A stretch of DNA of 6,428 nt from Gemmatimonadota bacterium (GCA_019347645.1 JAHWKZ010000079.1:1-6428), one strand, 5' to 3'; counted from the first letter of the stretch, positions 1 through 5,844 are shown. Program-made: numbers and translations. The notes: generated by a model not told the origin, from the sequence alone.

Positions 1-2
1 CG

Positions 3-416
3 GCCGAACGGGCGGCGCGCCTCGCCGGCCGAGTGGGCGTCGTCGGCTCGCCGGCCGACCTGGCCGCCGCCGACCTGGTGGTGAACGCCACGCCGGTGGG
101 CATGGGCTCGGACGGGGACATGGCGTTCGACCCGGCCGCGTGCCGCGACGGAACCGTGGTGGTCGATCTCGTGTACCACCCGCTCGAGACGCCGCTGCTC
201 CGGGCGGCGGGCGCGGCCGGTCTGGGCACGAGGACATCCTGCCCTGGCCGGCCACGCGCACGCCCGTTGCTCAGCGCAGCAGCTCCGGCGACAGCTCGGC
301 CAAGGACTCCTGCGCCGGCGGCGAGTAGGCGACGCCCCCGCCGCCGCAGGTCGCGATGTCGGTGGCTGCCAGGCCGACACGAGCCGTGCGAAGCAGCACG
401 CCCTCCAGCTGCGTGA
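3..416 (+). CDS. aroE: Shikimate dehydrogenase, 3' part, with abnormal C-terminus
   Basis: AroE reduces 3-dehydroshikimate to shikimate with NADPH in the cytoplasmic pathway to aromatic amino acids. The 5' part of the gene lies outside the window. The visible frame carries the family hallmark NATPVGM (bases about 84-104) and the segment VVDLVYHPLETPLLRAA, which matches the nucleotide-binding domain up to about base 225. In normal AroE proteins this is followed by a conserved stretch (dGLGMLVxQ, then a helix with F-x-x-W-x-G) whose Gln contacts shikimate. Here the frame instead runs on as an arginine- and proline-rich sequence with poor third-position GC to a TGA at 414-416, and neither other plus frame restores the motif. 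The gene is therefore truncated, frameshifted beyond recognition or joined to foreign sequence. The AroE identity is secure; the C-terminal ~60 codons are probably not genuine coding sequence. Confidence 0.75.
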   Translation, partial: AERAARLAGRVGVVGSPADLAAADLVVNATPVGMGSDGDMAFDPAACRDGTVVVDLVYHPLETPLLRAAGAAGLGTRTSCPGRPRARPLLSAAAPATARPRTPAPAASRRRPRRRRSRCRWLPGRHEPCEAARPPAA

Positions 417-459
417 CCGGCGACGGCCCCGACTCCTCGGGGAGCCGGGGCCGTTGCAT
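271..459 (-). CDS. Possible small hypothetical protein, 62 residues
   Basis: I do not recognise this protein. The frame begins at ATG (459-457) and ends at TGA (273-271), 25 bases downstream of the CBS-protein gene on the same strand. Codon use from about base 415 down to 271 is strongly coding-like: nearly every third position is G or C, while second positions are mixed. No plus-strand frame stays open with this bias through the stretch; the one sharing its wobble position stops at 326-328. The peptide has a short helix-like part (QLEGVLLRTARVGLA), then ATDIATCGGGGVAYS with a single Cys before four Gly, and ends SPELLR. Against it, no Shine-Dalgarno sequence precedes the ATG, and a strong hairpin covers its first codons. 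It could be a displaced fragment of a larger gene. Confidence 0.3.
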   Translation of the reverse strand: MQRPRLPEESGPSPVTQLEGVLLRTARVGLAATDIATCGGGGVAYSPPAQESLAELSPELLR

Positions 460-464
460 TGTTT
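421..464 (+). terminator. Hairpin between convergent aroE and CBS genes, probable terminator
   Basis: Bases 421-431 pair with 446-456, including the perfect 8-bp core CGGCCCCG/CGGGGCCG and one G-U wobble. A small inner stem CTCC/GGAG (433-436/441-444) extends it. A short T-rich run (ATTGTTT, 458-464) follows on the plus strand, while the minus-strand side has no T-run. This suits termination of plus-strand transcription from aroE where it meets the minus-strand CBS gene. The T-tract is imperfect. Confidence 0.55.
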
Positions 465-484
465 CAGGGCATGGACGGCGCCGG

Positions 485-931
485 TCAGGCGCGGGTTGTC
501 TCCGAAGCGGTCGGGGTGGGCTCGGAGACTCTCCCGACCACCTCGCCCACCGTCTCCGGATCGGCGTGGCGAGCCAGATCCGCCTGGGCCACCACGCCCA
601 CGATTCCACCGTGCTCGTCCGTCACCATCACCCGCCGGAGACGCTTCTCCGTCAGCGTGCGAATCGCCTCATCGACGTCCGCGTCGGCCGAGACGGTCAC
701 CGGATCCTCGGTCATCACCTCCGCCACACGGACGGTGTTCGGGATCTCGTCCCGGGCGACGACCCGGATCGTGATATCGCGATCGGTGACGACTCCCGCC
801 ACCCGGTTCCCGTCGCGGACCACCGGCACCACGCCGCAGTCGTGCTCGGCCATCAGGCGGGCCACCTCGGGGATCTCCGTATCCGGCGTGCAGGTGGCTG
901 GATTCTCGGTCATGAGGTCGCGCACGCGCAT
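485..931 (-). CDS. CBS-domain-pair protein
   Basis: This 148-residue soluble protein consists almost entirely of two CBS domains. The first spans about residues 1-60 (VRDLMTENPATCTPDTEI, then GVVPVVRDGNRVAGVVTDRDI) and the second about 68-122 (VAEVMTEDPVTVSADADV, then RVMVTDEHGGIVGVVAQADLA). A low-complexity tail follows. Each domain has the usual V-x-[DE]-[LV]-M-T start and the G-[IV]-V-[GT] strand ending in [TA]-x-[RA]-D. Such Bateman modules bind adenosine nucleotides and usually act as energy or redox sensors; the ligand and partner cannot be read from sequence. The start is well supported by a Shine-Dalgarno GAGGAGGT (complement of 937-944) five bases before the ATG. The gene lies 87 bases downstream of the L,D-transpeptidase on the same strand, so co-transcription is possible. 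The domain assignment is firm; the role is unknown. Confidence 0.93.
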   Translation of the reverse strand: MRVRDLMTENPATCTPDTEIPEVARLMAEHDCGVVPVVRDGNRVAGVVTDRDITIRVVARDEIPNTVRVAEVMTEDPVTVSADADVDEAIRTLTEKRLRRVMVTDEHGGIVGVVAQADLARHADPETVGEVVGRVSEPTPTASETTRA

Positions 932-1018
932 CTCGCACCTCCTCGTTTCGAGTTCCGCAGGTCTCAGTAACCAGGATATCCCGAACCGAAGGGGAACGAC
1001 GTAACGCGTGCGACACGC

Positions 1019-1615
1019 TCAGGGCGTGACGATGACCTTCGTGCCGATGTCGACGAGGGCGAAGACGATCGCGACGTCTTCGTTGAGCATGCGCAGGCAG
1101 CCGTGGCTCGACGCGCGCCCGACGGAGCTCTCGTCGCTCGTGCCGTGGATCGCGATCTCGTCGCTGATGTAGAGGGCGTAGTCTCCCAGCATGCCCCGCG
1201 CGTACCGCTCGTCGCTGTAGGCGGGCGGGACGGTGAGGCCTTTCTCGGCGTAGTACCAGTCGGGCCGGTACCAGACCGGATCCTCCTTCTTCCGGCCGAC
1301 CTCGAAGATCCCCGTCGGCGTGTCCCACTCCCAGGCGGTCCCGTCGAGGCGACGGAGCGTCCCGCCCTTGCCGACCCCCACCGGGAAGCGGTGGAGCACC
1401 TCGCCGCCCCGGCGGACGGTGATCTGGCGCTCCGACACGGAGACGTGGAGGTAGACCGCGTGCGACTCCGGAGAGGCGTAGGGCGTGCCGGGCGCCTCGC
1501 CGGCGAAGTCGACGGTGATCGTCTCGCCCAGGGCGGTCATCGTCTGGGCGGAGGCCGGCGCCGCGGCGAGGAACGCCGCGGCCAAGGCCAGGACGGCGGA
1601 GGGCGCGCGACTCAT
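1019..1615 (-). CDS. Exported L,D-transpeptidase (YkuD family)
   Basis: L,D-transpeptidases are periplasmic cysteine enzymes that make 3-3 peptidoglycan cross-links, attach lipoproteins to the wall, or trim it. This 198-residue protein has a signal peptide (hydrophobic h-region 7-19, cleavage after ASA at residue 23), then a YkuD domain from about residue 53 to the C-terminus. The catalytic signature is complete: H157-G-T, then S170-H-G-C173-L-R-M, with C173 the nucleophile. The upstream TPTGIFEVGRK segment (100-110) is also typical. No peptidoglycan-binding or LysM domain is present, so it is a minimal single-domain member. A GAAGGAG sequence (complement of 1618-1624) sits only two bases before the ATG, unusually tight. 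The gene begins 49 bases after the E1 stop on the same strand and is likely reached by the same transcript. Which reaction it performs is not predictable. Confidence 0.93.
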   Translation of the reverse strand: MSRAPSAVLALAAAFLAAAPASAQTMTALGETITVDFAGEAPGTPYASPESHAVYLHVSVSERQITVRRGGEVLHRFPVGVGKGGTLRRLDGTAWEWDTPTGIFEVGRKKEDPVWYRPDWYYAEKGLTVPPAYSDERYARGMLGDYALYISDEIAIHGTSDESSVGRASSHGCLRMLNEDVAIVFALVDIGTKVIVTP

Positions 1616-1664
1616 CTCTCCTTCATCCTACATCATCGCCGCGCGCAGTTCACGTCTCCGGGGG

Positions 1665-3779
1665 CTAATAGCGGGCGAGCTCCATGATCCCGGCTCGAAT
1701 GTCGTCGACCTGGGGGAGAGTGGCGTCCTCCAGGCTCGGCGCGTAACCCACCTGGGTATCCAGCGCCGCGACGCGCCGGACCGGCCCATCGAGGTACTCG
1801 AAGAGCTGGTCGGTGATCCAGGCGGCGACCTCGGCGCCGAAGCCCCAGGAGATCGGATCCTCGTACACGACCAGCGCCTTGGACGTGCGCTTGACCGAAT
1901 CCGCCACCGCCTCCCGGTCCCAGGGCGACAGCGACCTCAGGTCCAGCACGTCGACCTCGATCCCCTCCCTCTCGGAGAGCTCTTTCGCGGCGACCAGCGA
2001 CCGCTGCACCGTGGCGCCGTACGTCACCACCGTCAGGTCGGAGCCCTCGCGCACCTTCGCGGCGCGACCGAACGGGATCGTGTAGTCGGGGCCGGGATAG
2101 CGGCCCTTGTTGTGCGCCTGGCGGTAGAGGTGCTTGTGCTCGAGGAACATGACCGGATCCTCGCAGCGGATCGCGGTCCGGAGCAGCCCGTTGGCGTCCT
2201 CGGCGTTGGCCGGCATCACCACCCGCAGTCCGGGGTTGGCGGTGAACAGGATCGTGCCGGACTGGGAGTGGTAGATGGCGCCCCCCTTCAGGTAGCCGCC
2301 GCATGGAACGCGGACCACCACCGGGGCTTCGAACTCGCCGTTCGAGCGCCACCGGAGCAGCGCGAGCTCGTTGCGGATCTGCATGTAGCCGGGCCAGATG
2401 TAGTCGTAGAACTGGATCTCGCAGACCGGCTTCAGGCCCCGGGTGGCCATCCCCACCGCGCGGCCGAGGATGTTCGCCTCGGCCAGCGGCGTGTTGAAGA
2501 CGCGCACCCCGCCGAATTTCCGCTGCAGGTTGGCGGTCACCTTGAAGACGCCGCCCTTCCCCTTCACCTGGTCGAGCACCTCCTCCCGGGAGACGTCGGC
2601 GACGTCCTGGCCGAACACGACGATCCGGGGGTCGCGCGCCATCTCGTCGGCGAGACAGGCGTTCAGGAGATCGACCATCGTGGTGGCCTCGCCCTCGAAG
2701 GCGGGCTCGGAGGCGAAGGTCCGGGAAGCGGGGTCCACATCCTCGGAGTAGACGTGGAGCAGGGCGGTTTCGGGCTCCGGCTGAGGGGCCGCGAGCGCGC
2801 GTTCCGTCGCTTCGGCGATCTCGCGGTCGACGTCCTCGCGCAGCGCCTCGAGCTCTTCCTCGGTGGCGATCCCCTCCTCGAGGAGGAACCGTGGGTACGT
2901 GGACAGCGGGTCGCGCCCGGCCTCCTCCTCGCGCTGCTCGTCGGGCTTGTACATCCGCTCGTCGTCGGAGAGCGAGTGGGAGTAGGGGCGGATGACGTGG
3001 GCGTGTACGAGCGCCGGTCCCCGCCGCTCCCGGCACCAGGCGACCGCCTCGCCGAGCGACTCGTAGGCGGCCACCGGGTCGGTGCCGTCGCACTCGCCCA
3101 CGTGCAGGCTCGGGAACGAGCGGACGAGCCTGGAGATCGAGCCGCCGGCCGTCTGGATCTCGACCGGAACGCTGATCGCGTACTCGTTGTCCTCGATCAG
3201 GTAGAGGACCGGGAGCTGGAGGTTACAGGCGGTGTTCAGCGACTCCCAGAACTCGCCTTCGCTGGTGGTGCCGTCGCCCGAGGTGACGAGGACGATATCG
3301 TCTTCCCGGACATCGGGATCGTCGCCCAGACCCTCGATCCGCGCCTTGCGCCATCGGGCCTCCGCGCACCCCACGGCGTTCAGGAATTGAGTGCCGGTCG
3401 GGCTGGAGGTGGAGACGATGTTGAGCTCTCTGGAGCTCCAGTGGGACGGCATCTGACGTCCCCCCGACTGGGGATCCTCGGCGGCGCCGACCGCCTGGAG
3501 GAGCATCGCATCGATCGAGAGCCCGAGCCCGAGGCACAGCGCCCGGTCCCGGTAATAGAGGTAGAACCAGTCGTGGGACGGCCTCAGCAACCGCGCGGCG
3601 GCCGCCTGGACGGCCTCGTGACCGGCCCCCGAGATCTGGAAGAAGATCTTGTTCTGCCGCTTGAGCTGGATCTCCTTGTCGTCCACCCGCCGCGCCGAAT
3701 ACATCCAGCGGTACATCTCCACCAGGTCCGACGCCTCGAGCCCGGCATGTCTCGTCTCGGTCTGCGTCTCGGGGTTCAT
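1665..3779 (-). CDS. Fused E1 alpha-beta 2-oxoacid dehydrogenase, branched-chain type
   Basis: This 704-residue cytoplasmic enzyme joins both E1 subunits in one chain. E1 uses thiamine diphosphate to decarboxylate a 2-oxoacid and passes the acyl group to E2 lipoamide. Residues 1-~335 are the alpha part: the ThDP motif runs from G168-D-G to N182, and H268-S-L-S-D-D matches the active-site loop of BCKDH E1 alpha. Residues ~365-704 are the beta part: NTPLAE434 holds the Glu that activates ThDP, EIQFYDYIWPG (454-464) and Y503-H-S-Q-S (catalytic His504) are typical, and a C-terminal transketolase-like domain follows. The SDD and HSQS versions of these motifs, with the beta strand region, favour branched-chain (2-oxoisovalerate) over pyruvate substrates. 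A charged, Pro/Glu-rich linker (~300-360) connects the halves. No E2 or E3 gene is visible. There is no Shine-Dalgarno before the ATG; a -10 box lies directly upstream. Substrate is an inference. Confidence 0.92.
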   Translation of the reverse strand: MNPETQTETRHAGLEASDLVEMYRWMYSARRVDDKEIQLKRQNKIFFQISGAGHEAVQAAAARLLRPSHDWFYLYYRDRALCLGLGLSIDAMLLQAVGAAEDPQSGGRQMPSHWSSRELNIVSTSSPTGTQFLNAVGCAEARWRKARIEGLGDDPDVREDDIVLVTSGDGTTSEGEFWESLNTACNLQLPVLYLIEDNEYAISVPVEIQTAGGSISRLVRSFPSLHVGECDGTDPVAAYESLGEAVAWCRERRGPALVHAHVIRPYSHSLSDDERMYKPDEQREEEAGRDPLSTYPRFLLEEGIATEEELEALREDVDREIAEATERALAAPQPEPETALLHVYSEDVDPASRTFASEPAFEGEATTMVDLLNACLADEMARDPRIVVFGQDVADVSREEVLDQVKGKGGVFKVTANLQRKFGGVRVFNTPLAEANILGRAVGMATRGLKPVCEIQFYDYIWPGYMQIRNELALLRWRSNGEFEAPVVVRVPCGGYLKGGAIYHSQSGTILFTANPGLRVVMPANAEDANGLLRTAIRCEDPVMFLEHKHLYRQAHNKGRYPGPDYTIPFGRAAKVREGSDLTVVTYGATVQRSLVAAKELSEREGIEVDVLDLRSLSPWDREAVADSVKRTSKALVVYEDPISWGFGAEVAAWITDQLFEYLDGPVRRVAALDTQVGYAPSLEDATLPQVDDIRAGIMELARY

Positions 3780-3786
3780 CGAGGGG

Positions 3787-3815
3787 ATTGTAGCCGGGGG
3801 TCAGAACCCGAGCAA
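3787..3815 (-). promoter_or_regulatory. Sigma70-type promoter for the E1 gene, giving a leaderless mRNA
   Basis: On the minus strand TTGCTC (3815-3810) and TACAAT (3792-3787) are separated by exactly 17 bases. TACAAT matches the -10 consensus at five of six positions in very GC-rich surroundings. Only seven bases separate the -10 box from the ATG at 3779, so transcription would begin at or within a base or two of the start codon. This agrees with the absence of a Shine-Dalgarno sequence. Confidence 0.6.
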
Positions 3816-3826
3816 CCCGCCGGCGC

Positions 3827-3855
3827 TTGGGGCCGCGGCACCCAGGCGGTATATT
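3827..3855 (+). promoter_or_regulatory. Sigma70-type promoter for the HD hydrolase gene
   Basis: TTGGGG (3827-3832) and TATATT (3850-3855) are spaced by 17 bases. The predicted start near 3862 would give a leader of about 67 bases before the ATG at 3929. The box lies back to back with the E1 promoter, the two -35 elements being 11 bases apart, so one regulator bound between them could affect both genes. Confidence 0.55.
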
Positions 3856-3928
3856 CCCCAGACCGACTCATCACCCCCGGCCGGCGAGTCGTCGCGCCGG
3901 AGCAGACTGAACCCGGAGCCGAAGATTC

Positions 3929-4558
3929 ATGCCAGTCGACGGAAAGACGCGCGAGGACGCCTGGGCCCTCGTGACCGAATACACGGACAGCGAGAACCTG
4001 CGCGCCCACATGCTCGCGGTCGAGGCGGCGATGCGCGGCTATGCCCGGAAGTTCGACGAGGACGAGGAATGGTGGGGCCTGCTGGGGCTGGTCCACGACT
4101 TCGACTACGAGAAGCACCAGGGCGAGAACGGTCATCCCTTCGTCGGCGTGCAGATCCTGGACAAGAAGGGCTGGCCGAGGGAGTTCCGCCGGGCCGTCCT
4201 CTCCCACGCCGACTACACCGGGATCCCGCGCGAGAGCAAGGCCGAGAAGGCCCTCTACGCGTGCGACGAGCTGAGCGGCTTCCTCGTCGCGGTGGCGCTG
4301 GTCCGGCCCAGCAGGTCGTTCAAGGACCTGAAGGTCGCTTCGGTCAAGAAGAAGCTGAAGGACAAGGGCTTCGCCGCCAGCGTCTCCCGCGAGGACATCC
4401 AGAAGGGCGCCGACGAGCTGGGCGTCCCGCTCGACAAGCACATCGCCAACGTCATCTCGTTCCTGGCCTCCGTCGAGGAGGAGCTCGGCCTCGGCGACTC
4501 CTACGAGGCTTCGCGAGGGGCGACCGAAGAGGCCGAGGAGGAGGCCTCGGCCGGCTGA
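3929..4558 (+). CDS. HD-superfamily predicted hydrolase (COG2316-like)
   Basis: HD-superfamily enzymes are metal-dependent phosphohydrolases; for this subfamily the substrate is not established. The 209-residue cytoplasmic protein carries the full ligand set: H27 (RAHMLAVEAA), H56-D57 (LVHDFDYEKH), H69 (ENGHP), H93 (LSHADYTG) and D113 (ACDELSGF). The segments around VALVRPS (122-128), the lysine-rich VKKKLKDKGFAA (139-150) and REDIQKGADELG (154-165) fit my recollection of the stand-alone HD proteins grouped as COG2316. The last ~20 residues are an acidic Ala/Glu tail that looks lineage-specific. GGAG (3915-3918) lies ten bases before the ATG, a somewhat long spacing. The gene is divergent from E1 and is probably monocistronic. 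The family call is strong, biological role unknown. Confidence 0.9.
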   Translation: MPVDGKTREDAWALVTEYTDSENLRAHMLAVEAAMRGYARKFDEDEEWWGLLGLVHDFDYEKHQGENGHPFVGVQILDKKGWPREFRRAVLSHADYTGIPRESKAEKALYACDELSGFLVAVALVRPSRSFKDLKVASVKKKLKDKGFAASVSREDIQKGADELGVPLDKHIANVISFLASVEEELGLGDSYEASRGATEEAEEEASAG

Positions 4559-4566
4559 AATCCGGC
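4550..4566 (+). terminator. Weak hairpin over the HD-gene stop codon
   Basis: GCCGG (4550-4554) and CCGGC (4562-4566) can pair around a seven-base loop that holds the TGA stop. Only scattered T residues follow (TTTCC near 4581), so intrinsic termination is doubtful. No other terminator candidate is convincing in the 123-base gap before the next gene. Confidence 0.2.
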
Positions 4567-4670
4567 AGGACGTCCGATCCTTTCCTGAAAGCCCGTCCTC
4601 TCCCGTGTACGGCATCGAACGGTGCCCTCGAGCCGGTTCTTTCACTCTGTGTAGCGGACCCTATCGATCC

Positions 4671-4676
4671 GGGAGG
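4671..4676 (+). promoter_or_regulatory. Ribosome binding site of the SOD/CHRD-like lipoprotein gene
   Basis: GGGAGG sits five bases before the ATG at 4682. It fixes that start, which also gives a compact lipoprotein signal peptide. Confidence 0.7.
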
Positions 4677-4681
4677 CGCAC

Positions 4682-5215
4682 ATGTGGAACAGGACGAGGA
4701 TACTGCCCGCGCTGGCGATCTCGGCGGCACTGGCCGTCGGGGCCTGCGAGGGTGGGCAGCAGGAAGCCGGCGAGATGACCGAAGACGTCGAAGAGACGGA
4801 TCTCTCGGCGGACATCGATCGTCCAGTCGGCGAGATCGAGGAGCGTGGGGAGGCGAGGCTCGAACAGCGCAACGACAGCGGGATCACCGGTGAGGTGAAG
4901 ACGTCCCGCATCGATGGAGCGATCGAGGTCGTGGCCCTTCTGGAGGGCGCCCGGCCGGGCGAGAGGTACCTCGGCCATCTCCATCGCGGCACCTGCGATG
5001 ACGTGAGGGCGCAGGTCGTGCCTCTCTCGCGCTTCGAGAACACCCCCGAGGGTCGCACCCGTAGCGTGACGCGGATCGATGCCTCGAGCCTGGAGCCCGG
5101 GGAGAGCTATCTCGTGCAGGTGCATGGCTCCGAAGAGGCCGTGGTCGCCTGCGGCTCCCTGCCGGGCCCCGGGGACGTCGGCCGCTCGACCGCCCCCCAC
5201 AGCGACGACCTCTGA
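4682..5215 (+). CDS. Lipoprotein with small Cu/Zn-SOD-like or CHRD-like beta domain
   Basis: This 177-residue protein has a lipoprotein signal peptide ending in the lipobox V19-G-A-C22, so the mature form is lipid-anchored in the envelope. An acidic, probably unstructured linker (23-65) follows. Residues ~68-160 form a beta-rich domain: GEV strand (70-72), LEGARPGE turn, G98-H-L-H-R-G-T-C105, VVPLSRF (112-118) and VQVHGSEEAVVACGS (145-159). The H99-x-H101...C105 and H148...C157-G pattern recalls the copper His pair and disulfide of Cu/Zn superoxide dismutases, and related CHRD-type domains. The zinc loop and the bridging His region are absent, so dismutase activity is not expected. C105 and C157 probably form a disulfide. 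It is followed by a second lipoprotein gene after 19 bases, likely an operon. Lipoprotein status is firm; fold assignment is by pattern only. Confidence 0.8.
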   Translation: MWNRTRILPALAISAALAVGACEGGQQEAGEMTEDVEETDLSADIDRPVGEIEERGEARLEQRNDSGITGEVKTSRIDGAIEVVALLEGARPGERYLGHLHRGTCDDVRAQVVPLSRFENTPEGRTRSVTRIDASSLEPGESYLVQVHGSEEAVVACGSLPGPGDVGRSTAPHSDDL

Positions 5216-5223
5216 TCCGCGCC

Positions 5224-5230
5224 GAGGAGG
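5224..5230 (+). promoter_or_regulatory. Ribosome binding site deciding the start at 5235
   Basis: GAGGAGG lies four bases before the ATG at 5235. The same frame stays open upstream to an ATG at 5079, but only 5235 has this site and yields a signal peptide with lipobox. Confidence 0.75.
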
Positions 5231-5234
5231 CCCC

Positions 5235-5546
5235 ATGAAGATCATAGGATCCCATCATCTGGTCACCGCTCTCGCGGTGGCCGCCCTCGCGCTGGTCGGC
5301 TGCGAGCGGGACGCCGATACCGGCGAGGCCGAGGATCCCGTCGCCGAGGAAAACCCCTCGGCGGGGGACGTGGGTGACGAGGACGGCGACACGACCAGCC
5401 TGCGAGCCGAGGCTCGCGAAGCCGGCGAGGAGATCGAGGAGGCCGCGCGGGAGGGCATCGAGGCCGTCGGAAAGGGTACCGAGGAGCTCGGCGAGGAGAT
5501 CCAGGAGAGCGTCGAGAAGGAAGACGAGGAGCCGCGCGAGCCTTGA
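5235..5546 (+). CDS. Acidic entericidin-like lipoprotein, paralogue 1
   Basis: This 103-residue small lipoprotein has a signal peptide with hydrophobic core 9-20 and lipobox L20-V-G-C23. The mature part is very acidic. Residues 24-55 look disordered; residues 57-95 are helix-forming with G-E-E-I at 64-67 and again at 86-89, exactly two 11-residue periods apart. G79-K-G-T-E-E-L-G-E-E-I-Q resembles the G-E-D-I-x-x-x-G-x-x-I pattern of entericidin A/B lipoproteins, though this protein is about twice as long. It shares the GxGTExxGExIQE core and a DEEP-x-R tail with the gene at 5957, pointing to duplication. It follows the SOD/CHRD-like lipoprotein gene by 19 bases and probably shares its transcript. 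Its stop lies nine bases from that of the convergent membrane-protein gene. Function is unknown; the amphipathic repeats suggest membrane or partner contact. Confidence 0.82.
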   Translation: MKIIGSHHLVTALAVAALALVGCERDADTGEAEDPVAEENPSAGDVGDEDGDTTSLRAEAREAGEEIEEAAREGIEAVGKGTEELGEEIQESVEKEDEEPREP

Positions 5547-5560
5547 GGACCGCCCTCAGG
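5542..5560. terminator. Shared hairpin spanning two convergent stop codons
   Basis: CTTGAGG (5542-5548) pairs with CCTCAGG (5554-5560), with one G-U pair and a five-base loop. The plus-strand TGA (5544-5546) lies in one arm and the minus-strand TGA (5558-5556) in the other. There is no T-run on either side, so if it stops transcription it would be a weak bidirectional element. Confidence 0.3.
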
Positions 5561-5798
5561 CGGCGATGACGACGGGGTCCGGCTCTGGAAAGATCGGCGC
5601 CGGCTCGATCTGCGAAGGCTCGAGCGGCTCGGTTTCGGGCTCGTCGAGATCCCGGGTGGCGGGATCGCCGGCCAGTTCGATCGCCCACCAGACCACGAAG
5701 GCCGCGACGATCAGCAGGGCGACGACGCCGATCCCCCTCCAGAGACTCGACTCGGACGGCTCGTCGGGCGCGTGATACGGCTCGTCCGGCTGGGTCAT
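5556..5798 (-). CDS. Small single-pass membrane protein with acidic Pro-rich tail
   Basis: I recognise no family for this 80-residue protein. It has a polar acidic N-terminus (1-20), one positive residue (R21), a single hydrophobic segment of about 20 residues (22-42, ending WWAIEL) and a C-terminal tail rich in Glu-Pro pairs (52-75: DEPETEPLEP, EPAPIF, PEPDP). R21 before the segment suggests the N-terminus is cytoplasmic and the tail is outside. There is no lipobox and no plausible cleavage site, so it should stay as a membrane anchor. The start at 5798 is chosen because GAGGAGGG (complement of 5806-5813) lies seven bases upstream; the longer in-frame start at 5930 adds low-quality sequence. 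It is convergent with one acidic lipoprotein gene and divergent from the other. Confidence 0.8.
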   Translation of the reverse strand: MTQPDEPYHAPDEPSESSLWRGIGVVALLIVAAFVVWWAIELAGDPATRDLDEPETEPLEPSQIEPAPIFPEPDPVVIAA

Positions 5799-5831
5799 CT
5801 TCGTTCCCTCCTCGATCGAGATGCCTGGCCC

Positions 5832-5837
5832 ATTATG
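5832..5837 (-). promoter_or_regulatory. Candidate -10 box for the small membrane-protein gene
   Basis: The minus strand reads CATAAT here, five of six consensus positions, in AT-poor surroundings. A start near 5825 would leave about 26 bases before the ATG at 5798, enough for the strong ribosome site. The best -35 candidate, TTACGG (complement of 5857-5862), is poor and 19 bases away. Confidence 0.4.
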
Positions 5838-5844
5838 GTCCGCC

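Noticed and set aside
1006..1018. Short hairpin GCGTG-CGA-CACGC after the L,D-transpeptidase gene
   Set aside because: Only five base pairs and no T-run on the minus strand; not convincing as a terminator.
1633..3093. Alternative minus-strand open frame of 486 codons inside E1
   Set aside because: The translation is Arg/Pro/Gly-rich out-of-frame sequence; the overlapping frame has all E1 motifs.
1485..3974. Very long plus-strand open frame (829 codons)
   Set aside because: It is antisense to the E1 gene. Its length comes from high GC and the codon pattern of the opposite strand; it shows no recognisable domain and the minus-strand reading is a textbook E1.
3776..4645. Minus-strand open frame of 289 codons opposite the HD gene
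   Set aside because: The plus strand encodes a complete HD hydrolase with metal ligands, so this is an antisense shadow.
4559..4681. Promoter upstream of the SOD/CHRD-like lipoprotein
   Set aside because: TTTCAC and TATCGA at 16-base spacing are possible but too poor to call; nothing else stood out in this gap.
5079..5234. Upstream in-frame extension of the first acidic lipoprotein
   Set aside because: It overlaps the preceding lipoprotein gene out of frame, lacks a ribosome site and would bury the signal peptide.
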